Positions 31,936-40,982 of a stretch of 64,000 nucleotides of DNA are shown here, piece after piece (within the stretch, counting starts at the first letter, position 1; every line of letters begins with the position of its first letter). The notes under the pieces are model-generated. The model did no database searches and was not told the origin of the DNA. It saw only the letters and a list, made by a program, of their open reading frames with translations. The translations under genes and the position numbers were made by a program. The stretch is from the NCBI RefSeq assembly GCF_039543385.1, contig NZ_BAABJQ010000005.1:186001-250000 (forward strand). The letters are read 5' to 3'. Source of the DNA: Rugosimonospora acidiphila. GTDB lineage: Bacteria; Actinomycetota; Actinomycetes; Mycobacteriales; Micromonosporaceae.

Positions 31936-34560
31936 CTAGCGGCGGTTGCGCAGGATCAGGTTGGCCACCAGGGCGGTCCAACCGGTCTGGTGCGAGGCGC
32001 CCAGCCCCGCGCCGGTGTCGCCGTGGAAGTACTCGTGGAACGGGATCAGGTCGTGCCAGTCCGGATCCTCCTGGAACTTCGCGACCTGCCCGAACACCGG
32101 CCGCCGGCCGTCCGCGTCGTTCAGGAACAGCCTGACCAGCCGGTGCGACAGGTCGTCCGCGATGGCGCCGAGGGTCTGCTTCTGACCGGAGCCCGTCGGG
32201 TACTCCACCATCAGGTCGTCGCCGTAGAACCGGTAGTACCGGCGCAGCGCCTCGATGAGCAGAAAATTGACCGGGAACCAGATAGGCCCCCGCCAGTTGG
32301 AGTTGCCGCCGAACACCCCGGTCGTGGACTCACCCGGCTCGTACCCGACGCTGAACTCGGTGCCGCCGAGGCTCACCGTGTACGGCGCGTTCTCGTGCGC
32401 CTTGGACAGCGCCCGCAGCCCATACTCCGACAGGAACTCCCCCTCGTCGAGCATCCGGGACAGGATGCGCAGCAGGCGGTCCTGCCCGACCATGGACAGC
32501 AGGCGGTGCTGCTGCCCGTGGTTGATGCGCCGCCCGCCGACCACGTCGCTGTACTCCGGCCGGTTCGCCAGGAACCAGCGCAGCCGGGTGGTCAGCTCCG
32601 GCAGCCGGGACAGCGCGATGGTGCTGATCGTCGCGGTGGCGGCCAGCGGCAGCAGTCCGACGACCGAGCGCACCCGCAGCGGCACGGTCGCCCCGCCGGT
32701 CTCGCGCAGCACGTCGTAGTAGAACGAGTCCTCCTCGTCCCAGAGTCCGGCCTGCCGGGACGCCGCCGCGATGTACGCGAAGTGCTCGAAGAACTTGGGC
32801 GCCAGGTCGGCGTACGCCTCGTCCTTGTGCGCGAGCACCAGCGAGATCTCCAGCAGGTTCAGCGCGTACGAGGCCATCCACGCCGTACCGTCGCTCTGCT
32901 CCAGCGTGCCGTCCACGGGCAGGTGGCTCGACCGGTCGAACGGGCCGATGTTGTCCAGCCCCAGGAAGCCGCCCTCGAACACATTGTTACCGGTGCTGTC
33001 CTTGCGATTCACCCACCAGGTGAAGTTCATCAGCAACTTGTGCAGGACCCGCTTGAGGAAGTCGAAGTCCCCGGAGCCGTCGATCTCGAACACCTTCAGC
33101 GCCGCCCACGCGTGCACCGGCGGGTTCACGTCGTCGAATGCCCACTCGTACGCGGGAAGTTGGCCGTTCGGATGCATGTACCACTCCTGCAGGAGCAGTA
33201 GCAGCTGCTGCTTGGCGTACCCGGGGTCGACGTGCGCGATGGCCACGCAGTGGAAGGCCAGATCCCAGGCCGCGTACCAGGGGTACTCCCAGGTGTCCGG
33301 CATGGAAATGACCTCGCAGTTGGTCATGTGCCACCAGCGCTCGTTGCGCCCGTGCTGGTGGGACTGCGCCGGCGGCTCGGCGTACGGGTCGCCGCGCAGC
33401 CAGCGCGCCACGTCGTAGTGGTAGAACTGCTTGTTCCACATCAGACCGGCGACGGCCTGGCGCAGCACCAACGCCTCGTCCTTGGCCGCACCGTCCGGCG
33501 TCAACGCGCCGAAGAAGTCGTCCGCCTCCGCCCGCCGGGTGGCCATCACCTCGTCGTACCCGTCGGCCAGATCGGTCGCCGCCCCCTCCTCGACCGGGCC
33601 GTACAGGGTCAGCCGCAGCCGGAGTTCCACCGACTCGCCGGCCGGAACCGTGACCGTGTAGTGCAGCGCCGCCTTGGTGCCGGTGCCTTCCGGATTGACC
33701 GTGTCCGCGCCGTGCACGACGTGGTCGTTGATGCCGTCCTTCGGGTACGGGCTGAGGTTGGGCAGGTGCCACAGCCGCTCGGCGTTGCTCTCGTTGTCAC
33801 ACGCCAGCGCCGTCGGCTCGCCGGCACCGTCGAGCACCAGCCGCCCGAGCCGCTGGTGGTCGGCGACCAGCCGGGACCCGTCGGTCTTGATGATGGGCCG
33901 CTCGTCCCGGCCGGGCAGCCCCCACCGCCAGGTGTTGCGGAACCAGAGCGTAGGCAGCACGTGCAGGGTCTCCTCGTCCGGGCCCCGGTTGGCCACCCTG
34001 ATCCGCACGCACAGGTCGGTCGGGCCCGCCTTGGCGTAGTCCGCGGTGATGGCCCAGTACCGGTTCTCGTCGAAGACGCCGGTGTCGATCAGCTCGTACT
34101 CGGGCTGGTCCCGGCCCCGTTCCCGGTTGACCTCGGCCAGCTTGCCGTACGGGAACTCGGCCTGCGGGTAGTGGTAGCGCCAGCTCATCCAGGAGTGGGT
34201 GGGCGTGGAGTCCACATACCACCAGTACTCCTTGGAATCCTCGCCGTGATTGCCCTCGGGCCCGGCGAGGCCGAAGATGCGCTCCTTGAGGATCGGGTCC
34301 CGACCGTTCCAGAACGACAGCGCGAACACGAACCGCTGCTGATCGTCACAGATGCCGGCGAGTCCGTCCTCGTTCCACCGGTAGACCCGGGACCGGGCGT
34401 CGTCGTGCGGGAAGTAGTCCCAGGCGGTACCCCACTCGCTGTAGTCCTCGCGCACGGTCCCCCAGGCCCGCTCGGCGACGTAGGGTCCCCACTCCCGCCA
34501 CGGCTGCTCGCCCGCGTCGGCCTCGGCCAGCCTGTCGCGCTCGGCACCCGCCCCGCTCAT
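31936..34560 (-). CDS. GH63/MGH1-like glucosidase
   Basis: An 874-residue cytosolic glycoside hydrolase with an N-terminal beta-rich domain and a C-terminal (alpha/alpha)6-barrel of the mannosyl-oligosaccharide glucosidase (MGH1/GH63) type. Recognisable segments include Trp-Asp-Leu-Ala-Phe-His, Asn-Gly-Gln-Leu-Pro-Ala-Tyr-Glu-Trp, Asp-Gly-Thr-Ala-Trp-Met and the late Trp-Arg-Gly-Pro-Ile-Trp-Phe-Pro-Val-Asn. Bacterial members act on alpha-glucosides such as kojibiose, glucosylglycerate or oligosaccharide ends; the substrate here is unknown. AAGGAGT precedes the ATG. Two alpha-glucan genes lie about 2-4 kb away on the other strand. Confidence 0.85.
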   Translation of the reverse strand: MSGAGAERDRLAEADAGEQPWREWGPYVAERAWGTVREDYSEWGTAWDYFPHDDARSRVYRWNEDGLAGICDDQQRFVFALSFWNGRDPILKERIFGLAGPEGNHGEDSKEYWWYVDSTPTHSWMSWRYHYPQAEFPYGKLAEVNRERGRDQPEYELIDTGVFDENRYWAITADYAKAGPTDLCVRIRVANRGPDEETLHVLPTLWFRNTWRWGLPGRDERPIIKTDGSRLVADHQRLGRLVLDGAGEPTALACDNESNAERLWHLPNLSPYPKDGINDHVVHGADTVNPEGTGTKAALHYTVTVPAGESVELRLRLTLYGPVEEGAATDLADGYDEVMATRRAEADDFFGALTPDGAAKDEALVLRQAVAGLMWNKQFYHYDVARWLRGDPYAEPPAQSHQHGRNERWWHMTNCEVISMPDTWEYPWYAAWDLAFHCVAIAHVDPGYAKQQLLLLLQEWYMHPNGQLPAYEWAFDDVNPPVHAWAALKVFEIDGSGDFDFLKRVLHKLLMNFTWWVNRKDSTGNNVFEGGFLGLDNIGPFDRSSHLPVDGTLEQSDGTAWMASYALNLLEISLVLAHKDEAYADLAPKFFEHFAYIAAASRQAGLWDEEDSFYYDVLRETGGATVPLRVRSVVGLLPLAATATISTIALSRLPELTTRLRWFLANRPEYSDVVGGRRINHGQQHRLLSMVGQDRLLRILSRMLDEGEFLSEYGLRALSKAHENAPYTVSLGGTEFSVGYEPGESTTGVFGGNSNWRGPIWFPVNFLLIEALRRYYRFYGDDLMVEYPTGSGQKQTLGAIADDLSHRLVRLFLNDADGRRPVFGQVAKFQEDPDWHDLIPFHEYFHGDTGAGLGASHQTGWTALVANLILRNRR

Positions 34561-34653
34561 GTCTGAATACTCCTTGATCGGTGTTACAACCCGGTAATCC
34601 GGAGCCTCGCCGCGACCTCACCACACCGAGTCGTGACCTCACCGACGCCACTA

Positions 34654-34676
34654 CGTCATGTGACGCAGTGACGTCA
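34654..34676. promoter_or_regulatory. Cluster of TGACG/CGTCA half-sites upstream of the glucosidase gene
   Basis: CGTCA (34654-34658), TGACG (34661-34665) and the perfect palindrome TGACGTCA (34669-34676) lie within 23 bases, about 95-115 bases upstream of the glucosidase start. The arrangement CGTCA-N2-TGACG plus TGACGTCA looks like a multi-dimer operator. The regulator is not identifiable. The whole 364-base spacer (34561-34924) has no gene; its far end holds a possible -10, TATCCT at 34887-34892, for the secreted repeat protein. Confidence 0.45.
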
Positions 34677-34924
34677 TCGACGCCGTAACGCCATCGGCCC
34701 GCGGCGCTCCCATTTACGGCGCTTCAGGTTATGTCGGGAATGGTGTAGCCAACCAATCACCGACCGCAGCCGCCCCCACCGGGCGGAGATCATGCCATGC
34801 GTGGTCGGGGCACGCCCTCCCAGGCCCGCAGGCCGGAGGCCGCCCCGGGCCGGCTCGGTTTGTCTGATGTTTTGCGGCATAAGTCCTATCCTTACGGCAA
34901 GGCCCCAACTGCGATGGGACACCC

Positions 34925-36598
34925 GTGATGCCAGTTTCCTTGCCTCGACCGCGGGTCCGGCGGGCCTTGGGGTCGATTGCCCTGGTCGGTGCGGTTCTTG
35001 CCGGGGCGCTGACCGCCGCCGCTCCCGCGTCCGCTCGGCCCGCGATATGGCCCGTCGCCCCCGCCCCGGTCGGCCCCGCCGGCCCGGCCCATCGGCCCGG
35101 TCAGGCCCGTCAGGCAGAACAGCCCGGTCAGGGCCGTCAGGCCGAACAGCCCGGTCAGGCAGGGCCGGCCGCGCCAGCGGGCCCCGCCGGTCGCCCCCGC
35201 ACGACGGCCCGCTCGCTGGATCCCCGCGCGGCCGGACGGCTCGGCGCCCTGCCCGCGGCCGGGCGGCCCGGCGGCCTCGCCGGCGCACCCGACCGAACGG
35301 GCCGCCAGGGCACCCTCGACCGCGCCTTCGCCCAGCAGGGCGTCGTGGTCACCCCGCTGCCCGGACGGTCCGCCGCGGCCGGCGACGTGGCCCTGCTGAC
35401 GGACGGTTCGATCATCGCGGCCGGCGGGCCGCCATCGTTTGACTCCGCCGACTTCCTGCTCGCCCGCTACACCCGCGACGGCGAATTGGACGGCGACTTC
35501 GGCGACCACGGCCTCGTCGTGACGCCCTGGGCCGCCCCGAGCGGCGGCGGAGGCGCCGCGGGCGTCGCGGTCGGCGCCAAGAACCGGATAGTGGCGGTCG
35601 GCACGGCCGGCCTCGGCCACACCGACGACATCGGGTTCGCCATCGCCCGGTACCGGTCGGACGGCTCACTGGATGCGAGTTTCGGTTCCGGCGGCCGGCT
35701 CGTCACCCAGGTCGGCCCGGCGGGCGACGCCTCGGCCACCGGCGTGCTGTTCCAGCCGGACGGGAAGATCGTGGTGGTCGGTGGCGCCCAGGACGCGGCG
35801 GGCAACGCGGACTTCGCCGCGGTCCGGTACCTGTCGGACGGTCGGCTCGACCCGGCCTTCGGCACCGCTGGCACGGCGCTCGTGGTGATCCCCGGCGGGG
35901 ACGCGCTGGCCGCCGCGGTCGCCATCCAGCCGGACGGGAAGATCGTCATCGGCGGTACCGCCGTGAACGAGAACGGCCAGAACCTCTGCGTGGTACGGCT
36001 GACCGCCGGCGGCGCGCCCGACCCCGGCTTCGGCACCGGCGGCGTCGTGCTCGAACAGAACGTCCCCGGCCAGACCAAGGGCGGCGTGGGCAGCGTGGCC
36101 ATCGGCCCCGGCGGGCGCATCGTCGCCGGTGGGCTCGGCCAGGCGGACCCCGACAACGGGCCGGGCTCGTTCGGGCTCATGCGGTTGCTGAGCGACGGAC
36201 AGCTGGACCCGACGTTCGGCGGGGGTACCGGCAAGGTGCTCACCGACTTCGACGCCGAGTCGATCGCCGAGCGGGTGCTGGTGCGCAAGGACGGCACGAT
36301 CGTGGCCGTCGGCGTGGACGGCCAGACCACGTCCAAGTTCGCGCTGGCCGGCTACCTGCCCAACGGCGACCTCGACCCGTCCTTCGGCGACGGCGGGCGC
36401 ACCACGACGGCGTTCGGCACCAACTCGGGCGCCTTCGGCGCCGTGCTCCAGCCGAGCGGAAAGATCATCGCCGTTGGCGGTACCGGCAGCGCCGCGACCG
36501 CAAGCCTCGCCGTCGCCCGGTACCTCGGCCAGCCGTCCGGCAAGCCGGGCAGGATCAGCCAGCCGTCGAGCGAGCCGAGCCAGGCCGGCCAGCCGTAG
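34925..36598 (+). CDS. Secreted delta-60-repeat protein (predicted beta-propeller)
   Basis: A 557-residue exported protein. The signal peptide covers about residues 1-38 with Ala-Pro-Ala-Ser-Ala at the cleavage end. A disordered Pro/Gly/Ala/Gln stretch follows, with Gln-Ala-Glu-Gln-Pro-Gly-Gln-type repeats. From residue ~130 there are about eight delta-60 repeats, each centred on Leu-Asp-(Pro/Ala)-(Ser/Ala)-Phe-Gly and Gln-Pro-Asp-Gly-Lys-Ile-Val. These repeats fold as beta-propeller blades in related surface proteins. Start is GTG 34925 or ATG 34928. Function unknown; probably a surface or cell-wall scaffold. Confidence 0.85.
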   Translation: MMPVSLPRPRVRRALGSIALVGAVLAGALTAAAPASARPAIWPVAPAPVGPAGPAHRPGQARQAEQPGQGRQAEQPGQAGPAAPAGPAGRPRTTARSLDPRAAGRLGALPAAGRPGGLAGAPDRTGRQGTLDRAFAQQGVVVTPLPGRSAAAGDVALLTDGSIIAAGGPPSFDSADFLLARYTRDGELDGDFGDHGLVVTPWAAPSGGGGAAGVAVGAKNRIVAVGTAGLGHTDDIGFAIARYRSDGSLDASFGSGGRLVTQVGPAGDASATGVLFQPDGKIVVVGGAQDAAGNADFAAVRYLSDGRLDPAFGTAGTALVVIPGGDALAAAVAIQPDGKIVIGGTAVNENGQNLCVVRLTAGGAPDPGFGTGGVVLEQNVPGQTKGGVGSVAIGPGGRIVAGGLGQADPDNGPGSFGLMRLLSDGQLDPTFGGGTGKVLTDFDAESIAERVLVRKDGTIVAVGVDGQTTSKFALAGYLPNGDLDPSFGDGGRTTTAFGTNSGAFGAVLQPSGKIIAVGGTGSAATASLAVARYLGQPSGKPGRISQPSSEPSQAGQP

Positions 36599-36668
36599 CC
36601 CGCCGGGACGGCCGGCCGACGCCCCCTCGCGCGCCATCCATTAGGTTGAGGCGGGAGGGGAGGCGGCC

Positions 36669-36689
36669 ATGGCCGTACCGAACGGATGA
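36669..36689 (+). CDS. Six-codon leader ORF overlapping the debranching-enzyme start
   Basis: ATG-GCC-GTA-CCG-AAC-GGA-TGA. The very strong purine tract GGGAGGGGAGG (36653-36663) ends five bases before this ATG, ideal spacing, but 22 bases before the ATG of the enzyme. The TGA overlaps the enzyme start (ATGA). Ribosomes would therefore load at the mini-ORF and re-initiate, making it a probable translational coupling device. A TAGGTT -10-like hexamer at 36642-36647 would place the transcript start just upstream. Confidence 0.45.
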   Translation: MAVPNG

Positions 36690-38608
36690 CGTCCACGGGC
36701 ATCGTCCTGGGTACCCAGGTCTGCGGCCGGCTGGACGAGGGCGCCGGCCGGGAATGGCTGCTCGCCGACGGGCTCGGCGGGTACGCCATGGGCACCGTGG
36801 CCGGCCTGCGCACGCGGCGGTACCACGGGCTGCTCGTGGTCGCCGGGGACACCCCCGGCAGCCGACACGTCGGGCTGGCCGCCCTGGACCCGGTCGTCGA
36901 GCTGCCCTCCGGGGCGCGGGTGCGGCTCGGCACCCACGAATGGAGCGACGGCGCGGTCTCCCCGGCCGGCCACATCCACCTGGAACGGTTCGACCTCGAC
37001 CATGGCCTGCCGCGCTGGCGCTGGCGGGTGGGCCAGGTGGTGATCGAGCGCGAGCTGGCCATGGCGCACGGCCTCGGCCGGCTGGGCGTGGTGCACCGGC
37101 TGCTGGCCGGTGGCCCGATCCGGCTGCACCTGGAGGCCCTGTGCACCTGGCGTGACGCGCACGGGAGCCGGGAGGCGGACGGCGGGCCGCTGCCCGCCCG
37201 GCACTTCGCGGACGGCGTCGAGATCGCCGGGGCGTACCGGCTGCGCGGCCCGGACTGGCAGCCCGGCGGCGAGTGGTACCGCGGCGCGTACCTGCGCGAA
37301 GAGGCGGCGCGCGGGCTGCCGGCGCAGGAGGACCTGTGGTACGCCGGCCAGTTCGTGGCGCCGCTGACGGTCGGCCAGGCCGCGGAGCTGACCGCCGAGG
37401 TCACCACGGGACCCGCCGCCGAAGGCTCCGACGCGGCACCGCGCCGGGCCACGGCCATCGTGGCCGGTGCGCGGGAGCGGGCCGCCCGGCTGGTCTCGGG
37501 CGCCGCCGACGCGGTGGACGCCCGGCTCCGGCTGGCGGCCGACGCGTTCATCATCGCCGGGCCCGATGTCGTCGCCGGCTACCCGTGGTTCGGCGCCTGG
37601 TCCCGGGACACCATGATCTCGTACCGGGGGCTGTTCCTGGCCACCGGCCGGTTCGAGGAGGGCCGGGCGCTGCTGCGCCGGTACGCCGGCACGCTGCGCG
37701 ACGGGCTGCTGGCCAACACCGCCGACACCGGGCGGCCCGAGTACAACACCGTGGACGGCACGCTCTGGTTCGTACACGCCCTGGACGAACACGTCCGGCG
37801 CGTCGGCGACACCGACCTGGCGGCGGAGCTGATCCCGGCCCTGGAGCAGATCCGGGAGGCGCACCTGGCCGGCACGGGGCTGGGCATCCGGGTGGACCCC
37901 GGCGACGGACTGCTCGGCCAGGGCCGGTCGGGGTACGCACTGACCTGGATGGATGCCCGGGTGGACGGCCTGGGGGTGACTCCGCGGATCGGCAAGCCGG
38001 TGGAGGTCAACGCGCTGTGGATCAACGCGCTGCGCGCGATGGCCGCGCTGCGGGATCGGGTGGGCGCGGACCAGTCCGTGACCGGGAGGATCCGCGCGCA
38101 GGCGGACGAGGCCGAGTCGTCGTTCCTGGCCCGGTTTCCCGCCCCGGCCGGCTGGCTCTACGACGTGGTGGACGGACCGGCGGGCGACGACCCCTCGCTG
38201 CGGCCGAACCAGCTGATCGCGTACGCGCTGCGGCACGCCCCGCTGCGGGGCCGGCGACCGCCCGCCGCCGTGGACTCGGATCTGCTCACGCCGCTGGGCC
38301 TGCGCAGCCTCGCACCCCGGGCCGGCGATTACCGGGGAGCGCACCGGGGCGGCCCGGCCGAGCGGGATCGCGCGTACCACCAGGGCACGGTGTGGCCGTG
38401 GTTGCTGGGCCCGTACGCCGACGCCCGCCGGGCGGCCGGGCTGCCGGTCGACGGGCTGCTCGACGGGCTGATCGCGCATCTGGGCGATTACGGCCTCGGT
38501 TCGGTCAGCGAGACCGCCGACGGTGACGCGCCGCACGGCGCGACGGGCTGCCCGTTCCAGGCCTGGTCGGTCGCGGAATTGCTGCGGCTGCGCGCCGGGA
38601 TGGGCTGA
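36686..38608 (+). CDS. Amylo-alpha-1,6-glucosidase family protein (glycogen debranching enzyme-type, GH133)
   Basis: A 640-residue cytosolic enzyme. The N-terminal GDE_N-like domain begins Glu-Trp-Leu-Leu-Ala-Asp-Gly-Leu-Gly-Gly-Tyr-Ala and includes Arg-Arg-Tyr-His-Gly-Leu-Leu. The C-terminal (alpha/alpha)6 catalytic domain has Gly-Tyr-Pro-Trp-Phe-Gly-Ala-Trp-Ser-Arg-Asp-Thr, Asn-Thr-Val-Asp-Gly-Thr-Leu-Trp and Gln-Gly-Thr-Val-Trp-Pro-Trp-Leu. It should hydrolyse alpha-1,6 branch stubs in glycogen-like glucan. Translation is probably coupled to a six-codon leader ORF. The following gene is an Rv3032-like glucosyltransferase, supporting a glucan-metabolism locus. Confidence 0.9.
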   Translation: MTSTGIVLGTQVCGRLDEGAGREWLLADGLGGYAMGTVAGLRTRRYHGLLVVAGDTPGSRHVGLAALDPVVELPSGARVRLGTHEWSDGAVSPAGHIHLERFDLDHGLPRWRWRVGQVVIERELAMAHGLGRLGVVHRLLAGGPIRLHLEALCTWRDAHGSREADGGPLPARHFADGVEIAGAYRLRGPDWQPGGEWYRGAYLREEAARGLPAQEDLWYAGQFVAPLTVGQAAELTAEVTTGPAAEGSDAAPRRATAIVAGARERAARLVSGAADAVDARLRLAADAFIIAGPDVVAGYPWFGAWSRDTMISYRGLFLATGRFEEGRALLRRYAGTLRDGLLANTADTGRPEYNTVDGTLWFVHALDEHVRRVGDTDLAAELIPALEQIREAHLAGTGLGIRVDPGDGLLGQGRSGYALTWMDARVDGLGVTPRIGKPVEVNALWINALRAMAALRDRVGADQSVTGRIRAQADEAESSFLARFPAPAGWLYDVVDGPAGDDPSLRPNQLIAYALRHAPLRGRRPPAAVDSDLLTPLGLRSLAPRAGDYRGAHRGGPAERDRAYHQGTVWPWLLGPYADARRAAGLPVDGLLDGLIAHLGDYGLGSVSETADGDAPHGATGCPFQAWSVAELLRLRAGMG

Positions 38609-38789
38609 ACTCCAACCATTGACCACCGGTTCACGGGGGGTCTTAACGCAGGCGAAATGCCGCCGTCTTCACCGGTACACCGACAGTGGTGAGTATGAGT
38701 GTTGTCCCCTCGACCGCGTCCCCGCGCCCATTTGGGCGCTGGTCGCGCATGCCGAGGGTGGGGTGGGACACGGCGCGCGAGGAGGGGCC

Positions 38790-40100
38790 ATGACACAACC
38801 GGGTGGTATGCGGAGCGAGACTCTGGCCAAACGGTCCCGGATCCTCATGCTGTCCTGGGAGTACCCGCCGGTCATGGTCGGTGGTCTGGGTCGGCACGTG
38901 CACGCGCTGGCCACCTCGCTGGTCGAGGCGGGGCATCAGGTGACGGTGGTCACCCGGCATTCGCCCGAGGCGCCGTTGGAGGAGATCCGCGAGGGGGTCC
39001 GGGTGGTACGGGCACCGGAGGATCCACCGGCCTTCCCGCTGTCCACCGAGACCCTGCTGGCCTGGACGATGGCGTTCAACCACTCGCTGACCCGGGCGGC
39101 GTTGCACGCGGTGGCCACTGAGGCCTATGACGTGGTGCATGCCCACGACTGGTTGGTCACGCACACCGCGGTCACCATGCGCGACCACCTCGGTGTCCCG
39201 CTGGTCGCGACGATCCACGCCACCGAGGCGGGCCGGCATCAGGGCTGGCTGCCGGAGGAGATGAACAAGACCATCCACACGGTGGAGTGGTGGCTCGGTC
39301 ACGAGGCGAGCCGGGTGATCGCCTGCTCGCAGTACATGCGGTGGGAGATCGGCCGGTTGCTGGAGTTGCCGGCCGATCGGATCGAGGTCATTCCCAACGG
39401 GGTCGACGCGCCGATCTGGTCGGCCGAGCCGCACGCGGTGGCGGCCGCGCGGGCCCGGTTCGCCGCGGACGGGCCGCTGATCGGTTTCGCCGGGCGGTTG
39501 GTCTATGAAAAGGGTGTGCAGCACCTGGTGCACGCGCTGCCCGAGTTGACCTATCGGCACCCGGGGTTGCGGGTCGTGATCGCTGGGGATGGTCCGCACA
39601 AGGGTGAGTTGCAGTCCGAGATTCACCGGCTGCGGTTGGATGAGCGGGTCAATTTCGCGGGCTTCGTCGGGCAGGATCTGCCGGCCACGTTCGCGGCCAG
39701 CGACGCGGTCGTGGTGCCCAGCATTTATGAGCCGTTCGGCATGGTGGCGTTGGAGGCGGCGGCGGCCGGTGCGCCGTTGGCGGTGTCGAGCACCGGCGGC
39801 CTGGCCGAGATCGTGCAGTCGGGCGTGACCGGGGTGACGTTCCCGGCGAAGGACCCGGGCGCGTTGGCCGCCGCGGTGGCCGCGTTGCTGGCCGATGCGC
39901 CGGCCGCACGGCGGATGGCCGACCAGGCGCGGGCGATGGTGTTGGCGCGGTACGGCTGGACGGCCATCGCGCAGCGCACGGCCGCGGCGTACGCGGATGT
40001 GGTGGCGAACACCCCGGAGAACCAGGCGCGGGCCAAGCTGGCGGCCGGCCGGCCGCGAATAGTGGTACCGGAGGGCAATCTGCTCGCCGTGGACCATTAG
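38790..40100 (+). CDS. GT4 glycosyltransferase, Rv3032-like alpha-(1->4)-glucosyltransferase
   Basis: A 436-residue GT-B enzyme. The start Leu-Ser-Trp-Glu-Tyr-Pro-Pro-Val-Met-Val-Gly-Gly-Leu-Gly-Arg-His and the segments Ala-His-Asp-Trp-Leu-Val and Ile-His-Ala-Thr-Glu-Ala-Gly-Arg-His closely resemble M. tuberculosis Rv3032, which elongates alpha-1,4-glucans (glycogen and methylglucose lipopolysaccharide). Donor site: Gly-Arg-Leu-Val-Tyr-Glu-Lys-Gly-Val and Pro-Phe-Gly-Met-Val-Ala-Leu-Glu. ATG 38790 has AGGAGGGG ahead. From ~39400 on, codons TTG and GAA/AAG with A/T third positions are commoner than in neighbours, so its composition is slightly different. Confidence 0.88.
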   Translation: MTQPGGMRSETLAKRSRILMLSWEYPPVMVGGLGRHVHALATSLVEAGHQVTVVTRHSPEAPLEEIREGVRVVRAPEDPPAFPLSTETLLAWTMAFNHSLTRAALHAVATEAYDVVHAHDWLVTHTAVTMRDHLGVPLVATIHATEAGRHQGWLPEEMNKTIHTVEWWLGHEASRVIACSQYMRWEIGRLLELPADRIEVIPNGVDAPIWSAEPHAVAAARARFAADGPLIGFAGRLVYEKGVQHLVHALPELTYRHPGLRVVIAGDGPHKGELQSEIHRLRLDERVNFAGFVGQDLPATFAASDAVVVPSIYEPFGMVALEAAAAGAPLAVSSTGGLAEIVQSGVTGVTFPAKDPGALAAAVAALLADAPAARRMADQARAMVLARYGWTAIAQRTAAAYADVVANTPENQARAKLAAGRPRIVVPEGNLLAVDH

Positions 40101-40208
40101 CCGCACCATCGGCCGCACACCGCGTCCGTTCTTCGGCGGCCGGTTGGCGGGTGTGGCCGGCGCGTCTGGTTGTATGTGGGCCATGACGAAGCTGAGCGAG
40201 GCGCGCGG

Positions 40209-40802
40209 ATGACCGCCGACGTCACCTTCTGGTTCGATCCGATCTGCCCGTTCACCTGGCGGACCTCGCGCTGGGTCAAGGAGGTCACCCAGAAGCGCAA
40301 CCTGGTGGTGAGCTGGCGCCTGATGAGCCTGGCCACGCTGAACGCCGGCAAGGACGTGCCCGAGGAGTACCGCGAACCGATGGCCCGCGGCGCTCGGGCG
40401 TCCCGCCTGATCGTCGCTGCCGGGCAGCGTTCCGGCGAGCCGGCGGTGGAGCGGCTCTACACCGAGATCGGCACCCGGGTTCACTGGGACGGGCGGGAGT
40501 TGTCCACCGAGCTGCTCCAGGAGTCGCTGGAGGCGGCCGGGCTGCCGGCCGAACTGCTCGAGGTGGTCGACGACCCGTCGCTGGACCAGGCGATCCGGGA
40601 CAGCCACGCGGAGGGCCAGACCCGGGTCGGTACCGAGTCGGGCAGCCCGATCATCGCCATCGGCGAGGGCCCGGGCTTCTTCGGGCCGGTGGTCTCCCCG
40701 GTGCCCGAGGGCGAGGCGGCGGAGAAGCTGTTCGACGCGGTGCGCCTGCTCGCGGCGGTACCGGAGTTCAGCGAACTCAAGCGCTCCCGCAACCCGTTCT
40801 GA
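40209..40802 (+). CDS. Mycothiol-dependent nitroreductase Rv2466c family / DsbA-like protein, single active-site cysteine
   Basis: A 197-residue cytosolic thioredoxin-fold protein. The N-terminal Trp-Phe-Asp-Pro-Ile-Cys-Pro-Phe-Thr-Trp-Arg-Thr-Ser-Arg-Trp matches the Rv2466c active-site region, where M. tuberculosis has Cys-Pro-Trp-Cys. Here the second cysteine is threonine, leaving Cys13 alone, which would favour a monothiol mechanism with mycothiol. The rest (Ser-Trp-Arg-Leu-Met-Ser-Leu and the Gly-Ser-Pro-Ile-Ile cis-Pro loop) is typical. Presence of this family fits a mycothiol-producing actinobacterium. Substrate unknown. Confidence 0.85.
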   Translation: MTADVTFWFDPICPFTWRTSRWVKEVTQKRNLVVSWRLMSLATLNAGKDVPEEYREPMARGARASRLIVAAGQRSGEPAVERLYTEIGTRVHWDGRELSTELLQESLEAAGLPAELLEVVDDPSLDQAIRDSHAEGQTRVGTESGSPIIAIGEGPGFFGPVVSPVPEGEAAEKLFDAVRLLAAVPEFSELKRSRNPF

Positions 40803-40915
40803 CCGCCCGGCCACGAACGACTGCGGATATTCAATTTGCCCGCGCCGGCTTTCACGTTCAGTGATCCGGCGACCACTACCAGTATTGACTAAGCGGCTTC
40901 AAACGGAGCCGACCT

Positions 40916-40924
40916 TGCTATACT
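40916..40924 (+). promoter_or_regulatory. Extended -10 promoter for the kinase/ParB-like gene
   Basis: TGC-TATACT (40916-40924) is a near-perfect extended -10 within an AT-richer spacer (40803-40982). A TTGACT at 40885-40890 is too far (28 bases) to act as its -35. Transcription would begin near 40931, about 50 bases before the chosen ATG. Confidence 0.55.
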
Positions 40925-40982
40925 GACGAGATTAACTAGCCGGCCAAGTCAAATGAAATCGCTACCGCAGAGGGCTTCAGGA

